This document shows, piece by piece, positions 21,990-31,218 of a stretch of 64,000 bases of DNA (position 1 is its first letter; each line of letters opens with the position of its first letter). Source of the stretch: Candidatus Thioglobus sp. (GTDB lineage Bacteria; Pseudomonadota; Gammaproteobacteria; PS1; Pseudothioglobaceae). The stretch spans positions 1-64,000 of the forward strand of contig JAOJBP010000001.1 of the NCBI GenBank assembly GCA_028228555.1, read 5' to 3'. A model generated the notes under the pieces. It saw only the letters and a program-made list of their open reading frames with translations, was not told the origin of the DNA and ran no database searches. The position numbers and the translations under genes are program-made.

Positions 21990-22020
21990 TTCTAAAAAAA
22001 GCATTTTAGAATTAGAAACT
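21981..22020 (+). terminator. Perfect 17-bp hairpin over the adhesin stop codon
   Basis: AGTTTCTAATTCTAAAA (21981-21997) is the exact reverse complement of 22004-22020, with a 6-base loop. The left arm contains the adhesin stop codon (21987-21989). There is no U-tract beyond the stem, so it could be an attenuator, an mRNA 3' stabiliser or a remnant of an inserted repeat rather than a classical terminator. Confidence 0.6.
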
Positions 22021-22029
22021 CCCGTTAAA

Positions 22030-22722
<693 letters not shown>

Positions 22723-22769
22723 AATATTGAAAAATCCTTAAATGGCACCATTTTAAGCCGTTAAAACCT

Positions 22770-22818
22770 AAAAAACCCTTTAAAAACAATGATTTATCAC
22801 GTTTTTAAAGGGTTTTTT
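22770..22818. terminator. Strong bidirectional terminator
   Basis: An 18-base perfect stem (22770-22787 against 22801-22818) with a 13-base loop has runs of A on the left and T on the right. It can therefore stop transcription from the Wzz-like gene on the plus strand and also transcripts arriving from the fabG side. Confidence 0.85.
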
Positions 22819-22920
22819 AATGAAAAATTAACCAACAATCAAAAATATTAGAAATTCTTTAAATGAGTAATATTTAGTGATTTACCTAATTGTTTAGCGA
22901 GTATTTTTTTATTTTTACAA

Positions 22921-22963
22921 GGCAAACTTGCCAAAACTTGACTGAGCATAGTTAAAGCTATGC
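22921..22963. other. Paired small hairpins downstream of fabG
   Basis: GGCAA-AC-TTGCC (22921-22932) is followed by GCATAG-TTAAAG-CTATGC (22946-22963), flanked by ACTG on both sides. They lie between the end of fabG and the terminator. They may form a weak fabG terminator or belong to an intergenic repeat family. No second copy was noticed in the window. Confidence 0.4.
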
Positions 22964-23012
22964 GACTGAAAGTATTTGGGGGTTTAACACCGTAAAAAAG
23001 AAAAAGACGACA

Positions 23013-23759
23013 CTAAACGGTGTACATTCCTCCGTTGACGTGGATAGTCTGGGCTGTAATGTAAGCCCCCGAATCACTCGCCAAAAATAACACCGAAGCT
23101 GCAATCTCTTCAACTGAGCCTAAACGTCCCATGGGAATCTGCTTAGACAAGGCTTCTGTTTGCTCTTCTGGGAGTGCGTCAGTCATATCAGTTTTAATAA
23201 AGCCTGGCGCCACACAATTAACCGTAATGCCTCTTGGGCCGACTTCGCGAGCGAGCGACTTGGTAAAACCCATAATGCCTGCTTTAGCGGCAGCATAATT
23301 AGTTTGCCCTGCATTACCCATCGCGCCAACTACTGAAGCGATTGAGATAATACGACCTTCACGTTTTTTCATCATGCCGCGAAGAACAGCTTTTGACATT
23401 TTATAAACGGACTTCAAGTTAGTATTCATAATATCATCCCACTCGTCTTCTTTCATGCGCATCAGAAGATTGTCACGCGTGATTCCAGCGTTGTTAACTA
23501 AGATGTCAACAGGACCATAGGTGTCTGTGATATTTTTCATTACATCAGAAATTTGATCATTATCCGTAACGTTTAACGCCATGCCTTGCCCGCTTAAACC
23601 CTTATCTTTTAAAGTAGCACTAATTGAATCTGCGCCTTTTTCGCTAGTAGCTGTTCCAATAATAGTGGCACCAGCACCGCCTAAAGAGATCGCGATGGCT
23701 TGGCCAATTCCGCGACTTGCGCCTGTTACTAATACGATTTTTCCTGATAAATCTGACAT
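23013..23759 (-). CDS. fabG: 3-oxoacyl-ACP reductase
   Basis: Reduces 3-ketoacyl-ACP with NADPH in fatty acid elongation. It has GASRGIGQA (NADPH binding, residues 13-21), NNAGITRDN, and the Ser-Tyr-Lys triad with YAAAKAG. Length is 248 residues. It begins 9 bases after fabD, so the two are one operon. The usual next genes acpP and fabF do not follow. Instead there are hairpins and then oppositely oriented genes. Confidence 0.95.
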   Translation of the reverse strand: MSDLSGKIVLVTGASRGIGQAIAISLGGAGATIIGTATSEKGADSISATLKDKGLSGQGMALNVTDNDQISDVMKNITDTYGPVDILVNNAGITRDNLLMRMKEDEWDDIMNTNLKSVYKMSKAVLRGMMKKREGRIISIASVVGAMGNAGQTNYAAAKAGIMGFTKSLAREVGPRGITVNCVAPGFIKTDMTDALPEEQTEALSKQIPMGRLGSVEEIAASVLFLASDSGAYITAQTIHVNGGMYTV

Positions 23760-23768
23760 ATTATTCCC

Positions 23769-24698
23769 CTATTTAATTTCTGCTAAAGTTGCTGCTACAC
23801 TAGCTGAATCTAGCACGGCATTTGCTGTTAATGATTTTTCAATTCTTCTAGTTAATCCGGCTAATACTTTGCCTGGCCCTGCTTCAATCAACTTTTCTAC
23901 GCCATTATTATGCATGGCTCTGACACTTCCTGTCCAAAGCACTGGCTTGTGTAATTGTGCCACTAATTTAGCCCTCATGTCATCAATATTGCTAGCTTTT
24001 GTGCCATCAACATTATGCAATACATCGATATTGCCCATGTTAAATGCCACTGCATCTACGGCTATTTTAAATTCAGCTGCTGCGTCGTCCATCAAAGAGC
24101 AATGTGAAGGCACACTCACTGGCAACACCACGGCGCGCTTAGCACCTACTGTCTTCATGGCTTCACATGTTGCGTCTACTGCGGCTTTATTGCCAGCAAT
24201 CACTACTTGTCCATTTGAGTTAAAGTTTACCGCCTGAACAATACCTTCGCCTGCATAATCAGCACAGACTTTAACCACAACCTCATCTTCTAATCCTAAA
24301 ATAGCGGCCATTGCGCCCACACCAGCAGGAACAGCTGATTGCATAAGCTCAGCGCGCGTACGTACTAATTTAATACCATCACTAAATCCAAGTGAGTCTG
24401 AAGCTACTAAAGCCGTATATTCACCTAAAGAGTGTCCTGCCATGCAAATTGGTGATAGCTCAGTTTCACTCGTTAGTGCACGATAAGTAGCAACACCGGC
24501 TGCCAACATAGCGGGCTGAGTGTTTTGAGTTTGATTTAACCCCTCTTGATCTTCTTGAGTAAGCTTCCAAAGATCAAAGCCTAGTGCATCACTTGCTTCA
24601 GTAAAGGTATCTTTTACAATAGAAAAATTCTCAGCAAGCTCTGATAGCATACCAAGTGATTGTGAGCCTTGGCCCGGGAATACAATTGCGTATTTCAT
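23769..24698 (-). CDS. fabD: Malonyl-CoA-ACP transacylase
   Basis: Loads malonyl groups on acyl carrier protein. It has an FPGQGSQ start, the catalytic serine in GHSLGEYTAL and the catalytic His in VPSHCSLM. At 309 residues it has the family length. It is upstream of fabG. A terminator for the ribosomal protein genes lies just before it, so fabD-fabG probably has its own promoter in 24699-24738. Confidence 0.95.
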   Translation of the reverse strand: MKYAIVFPGQGSQSLGMLSELAENFSIVKDTFTEASDALGFDLWKLTQEDQEGLNQTQNTQPAMLAAGVATYRALTSETELSPICMAGHSLGEYTALVASDSLGFSDGIKLVRTRAELMQSAVPAGVGAMAAILGLEDEVVVKVCADYAGEGIVQAVNFNSNGQVVIAGNKAAVDATCEAMKTVGAKRAVVLPVSVPSHCSLMDDAAAEFKIAVDAVAFNMGNIDVLHNVDGTKASNIDDMRAKLVAQLHKPVLWTGSVRAMHNNGVEKLIEAGPGKVLAGLTRRIEKSLTANAVLDSASVAATLAEIK

Positions 24699-24738
24699 AA
24701 TAAATTTAATAAACGAAATAGCCTTATTTTAATTAATA

Positions 24739-24763
24739 AAAAAGCGCCTGTAAGGCGCTTTTT
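24739..24763 (-). terminator. Rho-independent terminator after rpmA
   Basis: AAAAAGCGCCT (24739-24749) pairs with AGGCGCTTTTT (24753-24763) around a 3-base loop. Read on the minus strand, the stem ends in a T-run, 22 bases past the rpmA stop. Confidence 0.9.
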
Positions 24764-24784
24764 GAGATAAATCTTAAGTTATGC

Positions 24785-25042
24785 TTATGCAGTTTCGATT
24801 GAAACTGTTTGACGCATGAATTTACCTTTCTTAGCAAAAACTACTTTACCGCCTGCTGTTGCAAACAATGTGTCGTCTTTACCTTTACGAACGTTAGTAC
24901 CTGGGTGAACTTTAGTGCCTCTTTGACGAACTAAAATGTTGCCCGCTAATACTACTTGACCACCAAATCTCTTAACACCTAGGCGTTTCGACTGGGAGTC
25001 TCTTCCGTTATTAGTACTACCACCTGCTTTCTTGTGTGCCAT
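24785..25042 (-). CDS. rpmA: 50S ribosomal protein L27
   Basis: An 85-residue large-subunit protein whose N-terminus reaches the peptidyl transferase centre. It begins [20 protein letters not shown], the uncleaved canonical L27 N-terminus, and contains [14 protein letters not shown] and HPGTNV. It lies 11 bases after rplU in the standard rplU-rpmA operon. The usual downstream obg (cgtA) is missing here and fabD follows the terminator. Confidence 0.97.
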   Translation of the reverse strand: MAHKKAGGSTNNGRDSQSKRLGVKRFGGQVVLAGNILVRQRGTKVHPGTNVRKGKDDTLFATAGGKVVFAKKGKFMRQTVSIETA

Positions 25043-25053
25043 GGGTTATTCTC

Positions 25054-25365
25054 CTATGCCTTAATTTTTGTAATTTCAATTTCAGTGTAAAGTTGTCTGT
25101 GACCTTGAGTCTTCATAGAGTGCTTACGACGACGGAACTTTAGGATTGTAACTTTCTTGCCCTTGCCTTGTGAAATAACTTTTGCTTCCACTGTTGCTTT
25201 AGCAACTAAAGGAGCGCCAACTTGAATGTTGTCGCCGTCAGCAATCATTAACACTTCTTTAAAGGTAACTTTTTTGCCCGGCTCAACTTCTAATTTTTCA
25301 ATCTTTAAAGTTGTTCCCTCTGCCACTCGAAACTGCTGACCACCTGTTTTAATAACTGCGTACAT
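25054..25365 (-). CDS. rplU: 50S ribosomal protein L21
   Basis: A 103-residue large-subunit protein that binds 23S rRNA. It begins [14 protein letters not shown] and carries [16 protein letters not shown] near the C-terminus. The frame is open to 25401, but the Met at 25365 is the universal start. A TTCATA-N16-TATAAT promoter lies 36-63 bases upstream on the same strand. Confidence 0.97.
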   Translation of the reverse strand: MYAVIKTGGQQFRVAEGTTLKIEKLEVEPGKKVTFKEVLMIADGDNIQVGAPLVAKATVEAKVISQGKGKKVTILKFRRRKHSMKTQGHRQLYTEIEITKIKA

Positions 25366-25400
25366 AATAAAACCTAAATATGAATTCGTAAAAAGGGGCA

Positions 25401-25428
25401 ATTATACGCCAACGAGCTCATTTATGAA
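25401..25428 (-). promoter_or_regulatory. Sigma-70 promoter of rplU-rpmA
   Basis: On the minus strand TTCATA (25423-25428) and TATAAT (25401-25406) are 16 bases apart. The start codon of rplU lies 36 bases downstream. The -10 box is a perfect match. Confidence 0.65.
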
Positions 25429-25478
25429 AGGGAGTTTTAAGTATAATTTGTATTTTTATTTACATAGATGAGCGAACA

Positions 25479-25964
25479 ATGATTATTTTTGAAACAAACA
25501 TGGGTGATATCCATATAACAGTTGATTCTGAGAAAGCGCCAATCAGTGCTAAAAACTTTACAGACTATGTTGAGTCAGGCTTCTTTGATGAAACTATTTT
25601 TCACCGTGTCATTAAAAACTTTATGATTCAAGGTGGCGGATTTAACCAAGATATGTCACAAAAGCCAACTAATGCAGAAATTGAAAATGAAGCTAAAAAT
25701 GGCTTAAAGAATGCTAAGTATTCTTTATCTATGGCTCGAACTGCTGCGCCTCATTCTGCTAGCTCACAATTTTTCATTAACACCAAAGATAACGCATTCT
25801 TAGACTTTCCAGGCCAAGATGGTTGGGGCTATTGTGTATTTGGTGAAGTGGTTGAAGGTTTTGATGTAGTTGATAAAATCAATGAAGTCTCAACTGGCAA
25901 TAAAGGTGGACATGGAGATGTGCCAAATGATTCAGTTATTGTAACTAAAGCCTACATTAAGTAA
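25479..25964 (+). CDS. ppiB: Cyclophilin-type peptidyl-prolyl isomerase
   Basis: Cytoplasmic cis-trans prolyl isomerase of 161 residues without a signal peptide. Cyclophilin blocks are FHRVIKNFMIQGG (active-site Arg, Phe, Met, Gln), SMARTAAPHSASSQFFIN and WGYCVFGEVVEG. The gene is divergent from rplU and ends 6 bases before a strong terminator. Confidence 0.95.
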   Translation: MIIFETNMGDIHITVDSEKAPISAKNFTDYVESGFFDETIFHRVIKNFMIQGGGFNQDMSQKPTNAEIENEAKNGLKNAKYSLSMARTAAPHSASSQFFINTKDNAFLDFPGQDGWGYCVFGEVVEGFDVVDKINEVSTGNKGGHGDVPNDSVIVTKAYIK

Positions 25965-25970
25965 TGACAG

Positions 25971-25993
25971 CCCGGTTTTTAACCGGGTTTTTT
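25971..25993 (+). terminator. Rho-independent terminator after ppiB
   Basis: CCCGGTT (25971-25977) pairs with AACCGGG (25981-25987) around TTT and is followed by six T. The next gene's only early ATG lies two bases beyond the T-run. Confidence 0.9.
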
Positions 25994-25994
25994 C

Positions 25995-26729
25995 ATGCCT
26001 AAGTCTAAATCAAACACTTTAAGTATTCAGCAGATTTTAATCATTGCTGATTTGCACCTGGTTACTGACGAGGTGAAAAAAAATCAGCTATTTGAGAAAT
26101 TCTGCCAGCAAGCACAACAAGCTGATCAGGTTTTTATTTTGGGTGATTTATTTAACACTTGGTTGGGGGATGATATATCTTTGCCTTACTATCATGACAT
26201 TATTCAAATTCTTAAAGACTTAAGTCAAACAACTCGAGTTTTTGTAATGACGGGTAATCGTGATTTCTTGCTTTCGCAAGAGTTTGCTAATCAAACAGGT
26301 TGTGAATTAATTAATTCGCCTTATTTACTAGAAACCAATGAGCAACAATATGTTCTGACTCATGGTGATGAGCTGTGTACAGATGATGAGTCATATCAGC
26401 AAATGAAATCTATCTTGCAACATCCGATTACTAAAGCTATTTTTGTTCGTTTACCTAAAAATTGGCGTCTAAAGTTAAGTGGCCAACTGCGTCAAAAGAG
26501 CATCAATGCTCAACAGACTAAAACTCGACAGATTATGGATGTTAACCAATCTGCGGTTAATGAGCTAATGAAAAAATATCCAAATGCGAATCTTATTCAT
26601 GGACATACGCATCGACTTAATACACATATTGAGCCGACATTTACACGCCACGTTTTAGGAGATTGGTCAAATACTCAAGCTAATGCGATTGAGATTACGG
26701 ATAAATTAAGCCGTCTTGAAATTAGCTGA
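25995..26729 (+). CDS. lpxH: UDP-2,3-diacylglucosamine diphosphatase
   Basis: Cleaves UDP-2,3-diacylglucosamine to lipid X in lipid A synthesis, at the inner face of the inner membrane. It is a calcineurin-like phosphoesterase with metal ligands in IADLHL, LGDLFNTW, TGNRDF, THGDELCTDD and HGHTHR. It has 244 residues, family-like. The start ATG at 25995 abuts the ppiB terminator T-run and no Shine-Dalgarno sequence is possible, so expression may rely on readthrough or a start inside the hairpin region. The 3' end overlaps the convergent exoribonuclease gene by 24 bases. Confidence 0.92.
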   Translation: MPKSKSNTLSIQQILIIADLHLVTDEVKKNQLFEKFCQQAQQADQVFILGDLFNTWLGDDISLPYYHDIIQILKDLSQTTRVFVMTGNRDFLLSQEFANQTGCELINSPYLLETNEQQYVLTHGDELCTDDESYQQMKSILQHPITKAIFVRLPKNWRLKLSGQLRQKSINAQQTKTRQIMDVNQSAVNELMKKYPNANLIHGHTHRLNTHIEPTFTRHVLGDWSNTQANAIEITDKLSRLEIS

Positions 26730-28517
26730 TCGTTCCATCATATCAACCCGTGTAACTTGCAGCATGATCTTGTCATCTGGCTTAGGAATCTGATCTTCTT
26801 TAAATTTGATTTGTGTCATTAATCCAACTTCAGGAATCATAAATAAAGCTTTATCGCCACGAATATCAACCACCACACCTTCGCCTTTCCAATTAGGGTT
26901 TCTTTTTAAAAACAAGCACTTATAATGATCATTACTAAAGCGAGTTACACGGCCAACACTGGCTAATGCATTATTATTAATGCCAATAATTTCCTTAACT
27001 CGGGCCTTATCAAGTGTTGGTTTACCAGCAATAAAATTAGACAATTGCTGGTGTGCTAGTAAATCATAGTAGCGTCTTAGAGGGCTGGTAATTCTTAAGT
27101 ATGAATCCAAGCCAAGGCCATAATGTGGCAACGGCTTAATAGAGGTTGCTGAACGCTTGAAAAACTTAATCGCCTTAAAGGACTCAGCCGTACTTAAGTT
27201 TTCTTTTTTGTCCAAGACTTCCTGCGGGAACTCGCCTTCATCTTGTAAAGCATACGGCATAACGATATCGTTTTCTTGCGCATACTGAGAGATGGTTCGC
27301 CCTGCAGTAATCATAACTTCTGCCACAAAATCTCGACTAGGACTGGTTTTCTGCGGTGCTATCTCAACCTTCTCATCAATATATCTGACATCCACATTCG
27401 GCAAATTAAGACTAATTGAGCCACTTTTTTCACGGAAAGTTTTATGTTGATCAATAAATGTTTGAATTTTAATAAAATCTGGATTAACCCCTAGTTCTTT
27501 ATCTACAGCCTCATAAGTTGTATTGATCACTTTGATCTTGCTATGTACCACTTCAATATTACTAATAATGCCTTCACTCATATTAAGCCCGATAGACAAT
27601 GCTGGAGAGGTTTCTGTTTCTCCAAGTGCCAGCGCTTTAGTAATTGAAGTCGGGAGCATATGGATAATTTGCTCTGGTAAGTACAAATTAGAGCCGCGTT
27701 CGCGAGCATATTCATCTAACTCAGAGCCAGAATCAACAATAGTAGACACGTCAGCAATATGAATCCACAACTTGTCACCATCTACGCTAATTGCATCATC
27801 GGCGTCATTAGAGCCTTCATTATCGATTGCATAAGATGACATATGGGTTAAATCAACACGTTCAATTTCTGGCAGGCTGGTGTCAATCTCCTCATCTTCT
27901 GGAATGCTAAAACGTGCTGGATAAGGATTAAAACTATCTGTGAAATATTTGATTTTTAGAAGAAATTTATAAGCCGCTTCTTCAGAATTTTCTACGCCCA
28001 CATGATCTAAAATTTTTGCATGTTTGGAGTGGCTAAATGCAACCTTTTCTACCTCTTTCAAGAAAGGAATATCTTGTTCATCAAAGGTATTGTTAGCAAG
28101 ATTATCCAAGCAGTGTTGTAGGCTCTTAATAGCATCTTCTTCTGCCTGACGCTTATCAAGAATTCCTTGAATTTGCGCTGTAGGGCGAACAAACACACTG
28201 TCTTTTTGCCAATAAAAATACAAGCCCTCTTCCACTAAAAGACAAGTACACCAAGCACTTTGCGCAGTGTATTCGTCAAATAGCCATTCGGTGATTTCTT
28301 GTAATGTTAGAATTTCTTCCTGGAACTCATCAAGAACGCTCACATCTGCATGCGCACAAGATTCATTCACCTGAGTAAATTCTGGATGAATAAAGCGAAA
28401 GTCTTTTTCTCTAACCTTGCGTGTTGAACCATCTGCAAATTCTAAATCGAATTTATGCGTAGTAACACTAACAACACGCGCAGGTTTGCCTTTATAGGCA
28501 ACCAGTGAATTAACCAA
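26706..28517 (-). CDS. RNB-domain exoribonuclease (RNase II family)
   Basis: A 603-residue hydrolytic 3'-5' exoribonuclease-like protein. A small N-terminal beta domain is followed by a helical region and the RNB catalytic domain, whose signature AIDNEGSNDADDAISV holds the Mg-binding aspartates. YLPEQIIHMLP and ITSPLRRYYDLLAHQQL are further RNB blocks, and a short S1-like tail ends the protein. The arrangement resembles the shorter RNB proteins found beside housekeeping genes rather than canonical Rnb or RNase R. It follows gcvH by 11 bases. Confidence 0.85.
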   Translation of the reverse strand: MVNSLVAYKGKPARVVSVTTHKFDLEFADGSTRKVREKDFRFIHPEFTQVNESCAHADVSVLDEFQEEILTLQEITEWLFDEYTAQSAWCTCLLVEEGLYFYWQKDSVFVRPTAQIQGILDKRQAEEDAIKSLQHCLDNLANNTFDEQDIPFLKEVEKVAFSHSKHAKILDHVGVENSEEAAYKFLLKIKYFTDSFNPYPARFSIPEDEEIDTSLPEIERVDLTHMSSYAIDNEGSNDADDAISVDGDKLWIHIADVSTIVDSGSELDEYARERGSNLYLPEQIIHMLPTSITKALALGETETSPALSIGLNMSEGIISNIEVVHSKIKVINTTYEAVDKELGVNPDFIKIQTFIDQHKTFREKSGSISLNLPNVDVRYIDEKVEIAPQKTSPSRDFVAEVMITAGRTISQYAQENDIVMPYALQDEGEFPQEVLDKKENLSTAESFKAIKFFKRSATSIKPLPHYGLGLDSYLRITSPLRRYYDLLAHQQLSNFIAGKPTLDKARVKEIIGINNNALASVGRVTRFSNDHYKCLFLKRNPNWKGEGVVVDIRGDKALFMIPEVGLMTQIKFKEDQIPKPDDKIMLQVTRVDMMERSANFKTA

Positions 28518-28528
28518 GACTATGTAAC

Positions 28529-28903
28529 TTAGTCTAGTGTTTCAGTGTAGTCTTGCGCAGACATCAAATCTTCGATGTTTTCTGCTTTAAATTTAACTAA
28601 CCAGCCATCATCATAACAACTTGAGTTAACCAATTCAGGCTCATCATCTAATGCTTCATTAGTTTCAATAACTTCAAGATCAGCGGGAGCATAAACGCCA
28701 CTGGCTGCCTTGACAGATTCAACAACACAGAACTCATCTTCCTGAGAGGCTTCATCACCTGCACCTGGTAATTCTACAAATACCATATCACCTAATAGTT
28801 CCTGAGCATGATCAGTTACACCCATAGTGTAGGTGCCATCACCATTATCTAGAATCCATTCGTGTGTTTGTGTGTATTGTCTATCGTCTCTTACTTCGCT
28901 CAT
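28529..28903 (-). CDS. gcvH: Glycine cleavage system H protein
   Basis: The lipoyl carrier that shuttles the aminomethyl group between P, T and L proteins. The lipoylation site is the Lys in [13 protein letters not shown], and [19 protein letters not shown] is the conserved first half. The ATG at 28903 is preceded by GGAGAG (28908-28913), which decides it over the Met at 28915. This gives 124 residues. It is the partner of the adjacent gcvT. gcvP is not in the window. Confidence 0.95.
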   Translation of the reverse strand: MSEVRDDRQYTQTHEWILDNGDGTYTMGVTDHAQELLGDMVFVELPGAGDEASQEDEFCVVESVKAASGVYAPADLEVIETNEALDDEPELVNSSCYDDGWLVKFKAENIEDLMSAQDYTETLD

Positions 28904-28949
28904 TCTGCTCTCCAAATTCTTTATAGGCCTTACCTATAAAGGTTTTAAA

Positions 28950-30026
28950 TTAAACTAATACTTTACCATTGCGTACAAATGGTGGTTTGACTATTTTAGC
29001 CGAAACTAATTTATTTCGCATCTCAATTTCACACGATCCTGTTGCGCCCATTGGCACCCTTGCTAATGCGATCGCTTTGCCAATTGTTGGTGAAAAAGAT
29101 CCTGAAGTTACTTCACCATCGCCCAAACTTGTTACGACTTTTTGATGATCTCGAATTACGCCTTTTCCTTCTAACACCAAGCCTACAATAGTATTTTTTG
29201 GACCATCGTTTTTTAATTCTTCTAAAGCTTTGCGGCCAACAAACTGACGGCCTTCATTAGATAAGTCTACCGTCCATGAAAGCGCTGCTTCCAATGGTGA
29301 AACCTCGTCATTCATTTCAGAACCGTACAAACTCATGCCTGCTTCTAAACGTAGAGTATCGCGCGCACCAAGTCCACAAGGTTTGACACCTCCTTCGAGT
29401 AGCATCTTCCAAGTAAATTCTGCTGATTTATCAGGCAGCATAATTTCAAATCCATCTTCACCTGTATAGCCAGTTCGGGCAATAAATAAACTACCTAAAC
29501 TAGCTGCATTAAAGGGCTTTAATTCTCCGGCAATATTTTCAACACCAGGCATAGCTGCAAATACTTTTTCGCGTGCATTTGGCCCTTGAACAGCAATCAT
29601 CGCCAAATCAAATTTAGGCTCAACGCTCACATCAAAACCTTGCGCTTGTGAATTAATCCAGGCAATATCTTTTTCTGTAGTACCAGCATTAATCACCATT
29701 CGATAGTCTTCATCATTTATATAATAAACAATCAAGTCATCGACCACACCGCCACTCTCGTTTAGCATGCAACTGTATAACGCCTTGCCTTCTGTTTTTA
29801 ATTTTTCCACGTCATTAGCAATAAGCGTTTGTACAAAAACTTTAGCTTGTGTACCTTTAAAATCTACCACAGTCATATGTGATACATCAAACATCCCTGC
29901 GTCCGATCGAACCTGATGATGCTCTTCAATTTGAGAGCCATAATTAAGGGGCATTTCCCAGCCACCAAAATCAACCATTTTTCCTTGTGCATCTATATGT
30001 GCTTGATATAAAGGTGTGTGTTTCAT
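28950..30026 (-). CDS. gcvT: Glycine cleavage system T protein (aminomethyltransferase)
   Basis: Transfers the methylene group from the H-protein arm to tetrahydrofolate, releasing ammonia. Family blocks are [31 protein letters not shown] and [15 protein letters not shown], with a C-terminal beta-barrel. It has 358 residues, the usual length. It starts 12 bases after yciB, and no room for a glycine riboswitch exists directly upstream. Confidence 0.95.
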   Translation of the reverse strand: MKHTPLYQAHIDAQGKMVDFGGWEMPLNYGSQIEEHHQVRSDAGMFDVSHMTVVDFKGTQAKVFVQTLIANDVEKLKTEGKALYSCMLNESGGVVDDLIVYYINDEDYRMVINAGTTEKDIAWINSQAQGFDVSVEPKFDLAMIAVQGPNAREKVFAAMPGVENIAGELKPFNAASLGSLFIARTGYTGEDGFEIMLPDKSAEFTWKMLLEGGVKPCGLGARDTLRLEAGMSLYGSEMNDEVSPLEAALSWTVDLSNEGRQFVGRKALEELKNDGPKNTIVGLVLEGKGVIRDHQKVVTSLGDGEVTSGSFSPTIGKAIALARVPMGATGSCEIEMRNKLVSAKIVKPPFVRNGKVLV

Positions 30027-30038
30027 ATTAATCTCCTA

Positions 30039-30683
30039 CTACTTTTGTTTAGTGTACTTGCTAATCATTATCACCGTGACAACGATTAAAATAAAAGTTA
30101 ATCCCATGGTACCAAATAATTTAAAGTTAACCCATGATTCTTCTGTCTGTTGAGCAATATTGCACAAATCCGGCATCGTCGTTGCAACACAATCAAGCTC
30201 TGTTAATTCGATCTTGGGGTCTAAATCAGTCGAACCAAATAATGCATCTCTTGCACTTAAGGCCAGCTGAACATAATAAGCATTGACTAAGGCAATTCCA
30301 ACAAAACCAAGGCCCCAAATCCAACTCATTTGTCTCCAAACTATTTTTGGTAAATCTAATTCTTTGCCTAGCATTCTTTCTAATAAGGGCTTTTTACCTA
30401 CCCAAATGCTAATAATTAATACCGCAGCAAACACAACATATAGCGCACTAACTTTCCACATTAAAAATGCTGGGTCTCTTAGTGCTAATGTCACACCGCC
30501 CAAAACGACCAACAACCCAAATGTGACTAAATGAGTATTCTCAAATTTACCCTTTTGATAACGAGAGACCAGCATTTGCAAAGCAGTAGCGGCAATCATG
30601 GCGTAGATTGCTGCATACAAACCCATAGTCTTATAAACAATAAAGAATAATACAATCGGGAAAAAATCAAGTAAAAATTTCAT
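30039..30683 (-). CDS. yciB: Septation protein A / YciB family inner-membrane protein
   Basis: A 214-residue polytopic membrane protein beginning MKFLLDFFPIVLFFIVYKTM, the family signature. It has about five or six TM helices and the RDPAFLMWKVS block. YciB interacts with cell-envelope and division proteins and affects septation. There is a 25-residue longer C-terminal loop and extra TM helix relative to the E. coli protein (179 residues). It starts 3 bases after a small PP0621-like gene. Confidence 0.88.
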   Translation of the reverse strand: MKFLLDFFPIVLFFIVYKTMGLYAAIYAMIAATALQMLVSRYQKGKFENTHLVTFGLLVVLGGVTLALRDPAFLMWKVSALYVVFAAVLIISIWVGKKPLLERMLGKELDLPKIVWRQMSWIWGLGFVGIALVNAYYVQLALSARDALFGSTDLDPKIELTELDCVATTMPDLCNIAQQTEESWVNFKLFGTMGLTFILIVVTVIMISKYTKQK

Positions 30684-30686
30684 TAA

Positions 30687-30896
30687 CTACCTCAAACATT
30701 TTTTAGAACAAAAAACTTCACCATTCTGAATAATAGCTTCATTTTCAGGAATGTGCGTCTTGCAGATGCCACAAGAGAGCATTTTACTAGTAGATGGCTG
30801 AGGGATATTGTTATCAGGTTTTTTTCTAAATTGACGCCACAAACTAACGCCAAGCCAAATAACCAAAACTATAATAATTAACTTAACAATCCCCAT
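30687..30896 (-). CDS. PP0621-family small membrane protein with Cys motifs
   Basis: A 69-residue protein with one N-terminal TM helix (IVKLIIIVLVIWLGVSLW), a short basic linker and a C-terminal mini-domain holding CGIC and FCSKKC, a treble-clef-like zinc-binding pattern. These features match the PP0621 family of unknown function. The ATG at 30896 is preceded by GAGGTGG (30903-30909), which rules out the upstream TTG. It heads a run with yciB-gcvT-gcvH. Confidence 0.75.
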   Translation of the reverse strand: MGIVKLIIIVLVIWLGVSLWRQFRKKPDNNIPQPSTSKMLSCGICKTHIPENEAIIQNGEVFCSKKCLR

Positions 30897-30985
30897 AATA
30901 ATCCACCTCAAAAAAATAGAATTTTACCGATGCTTAGTATATAATTGCTTCTTTTTAATGTGTCTATAGTAATTACACAGTTCCT

Positions 30986-31072
30986 GCCCGGGTGGTGAAA
31001 TTGGTAGACACACAGGACTTAAAATCCTGCGCCTTTATCGGCGTGCCGGTTCGATTCCGGCCCCGGGCACCA
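30986..31072 (+). tRNA. tRNA-Leu (UAA)
   Basis: An 87-base class II tRNA. The acceptor stem GCCCGGG/CCCGGGC is followed by an encoded ACCA, the anticodon stem is CAGGA/TCCTG with loop CTTAAAA (anticodon TAA at 31020-31022), there is a long variable arm, and the T arm holds GGTTCGATTCC. All arms pair by eye. A polyol-utilisation operon begins 147 bases beyond its 3' end on the opposite strand. Confidence 0.97.
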
Positions 31073-31218
31073 TCTTTCGTTTTCACTACATCCCATAAAG
31101 ACTCACAGAGCACATAAACAAAGGGATTAGTGTCAAAACTGTGTTTCACACAATATCGTACAATCCCACCATAAATTAAATAGAATTGTTTGGTGATTGT
31201 CAATAATCGTATAGATTT

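Noticed and set aside
23581-24237. A 218-residue plus-strand frame opposite fabG and fabD
   Set aside because: It lies fully antisense to two well-supported fatty acid genes and has low-complexity Ala/Pro/Leu composition.
30027-30038. Glycine riboswitch before gcvT
   Set aside because: Only 12 bases separate gcvT from yciB, too few for the aptamer, and no aptamer-like structure was noticed upstream in yciB.
30973-31203. A 76-residue minus-strand open frame containing GRNRTGTPIKAQDF
   Set aside because: It is the antisense reading of tRNA-Leu, a well-known false protein pattern; no coding evidence remains outside the tRNA.
31073-31218. attL-like scar after tRNA-Leu
   Set aside because: No repeat of the tRNA 3' end and no integrase remnant was recognised in the window; kept only as a possibility in the island finding.
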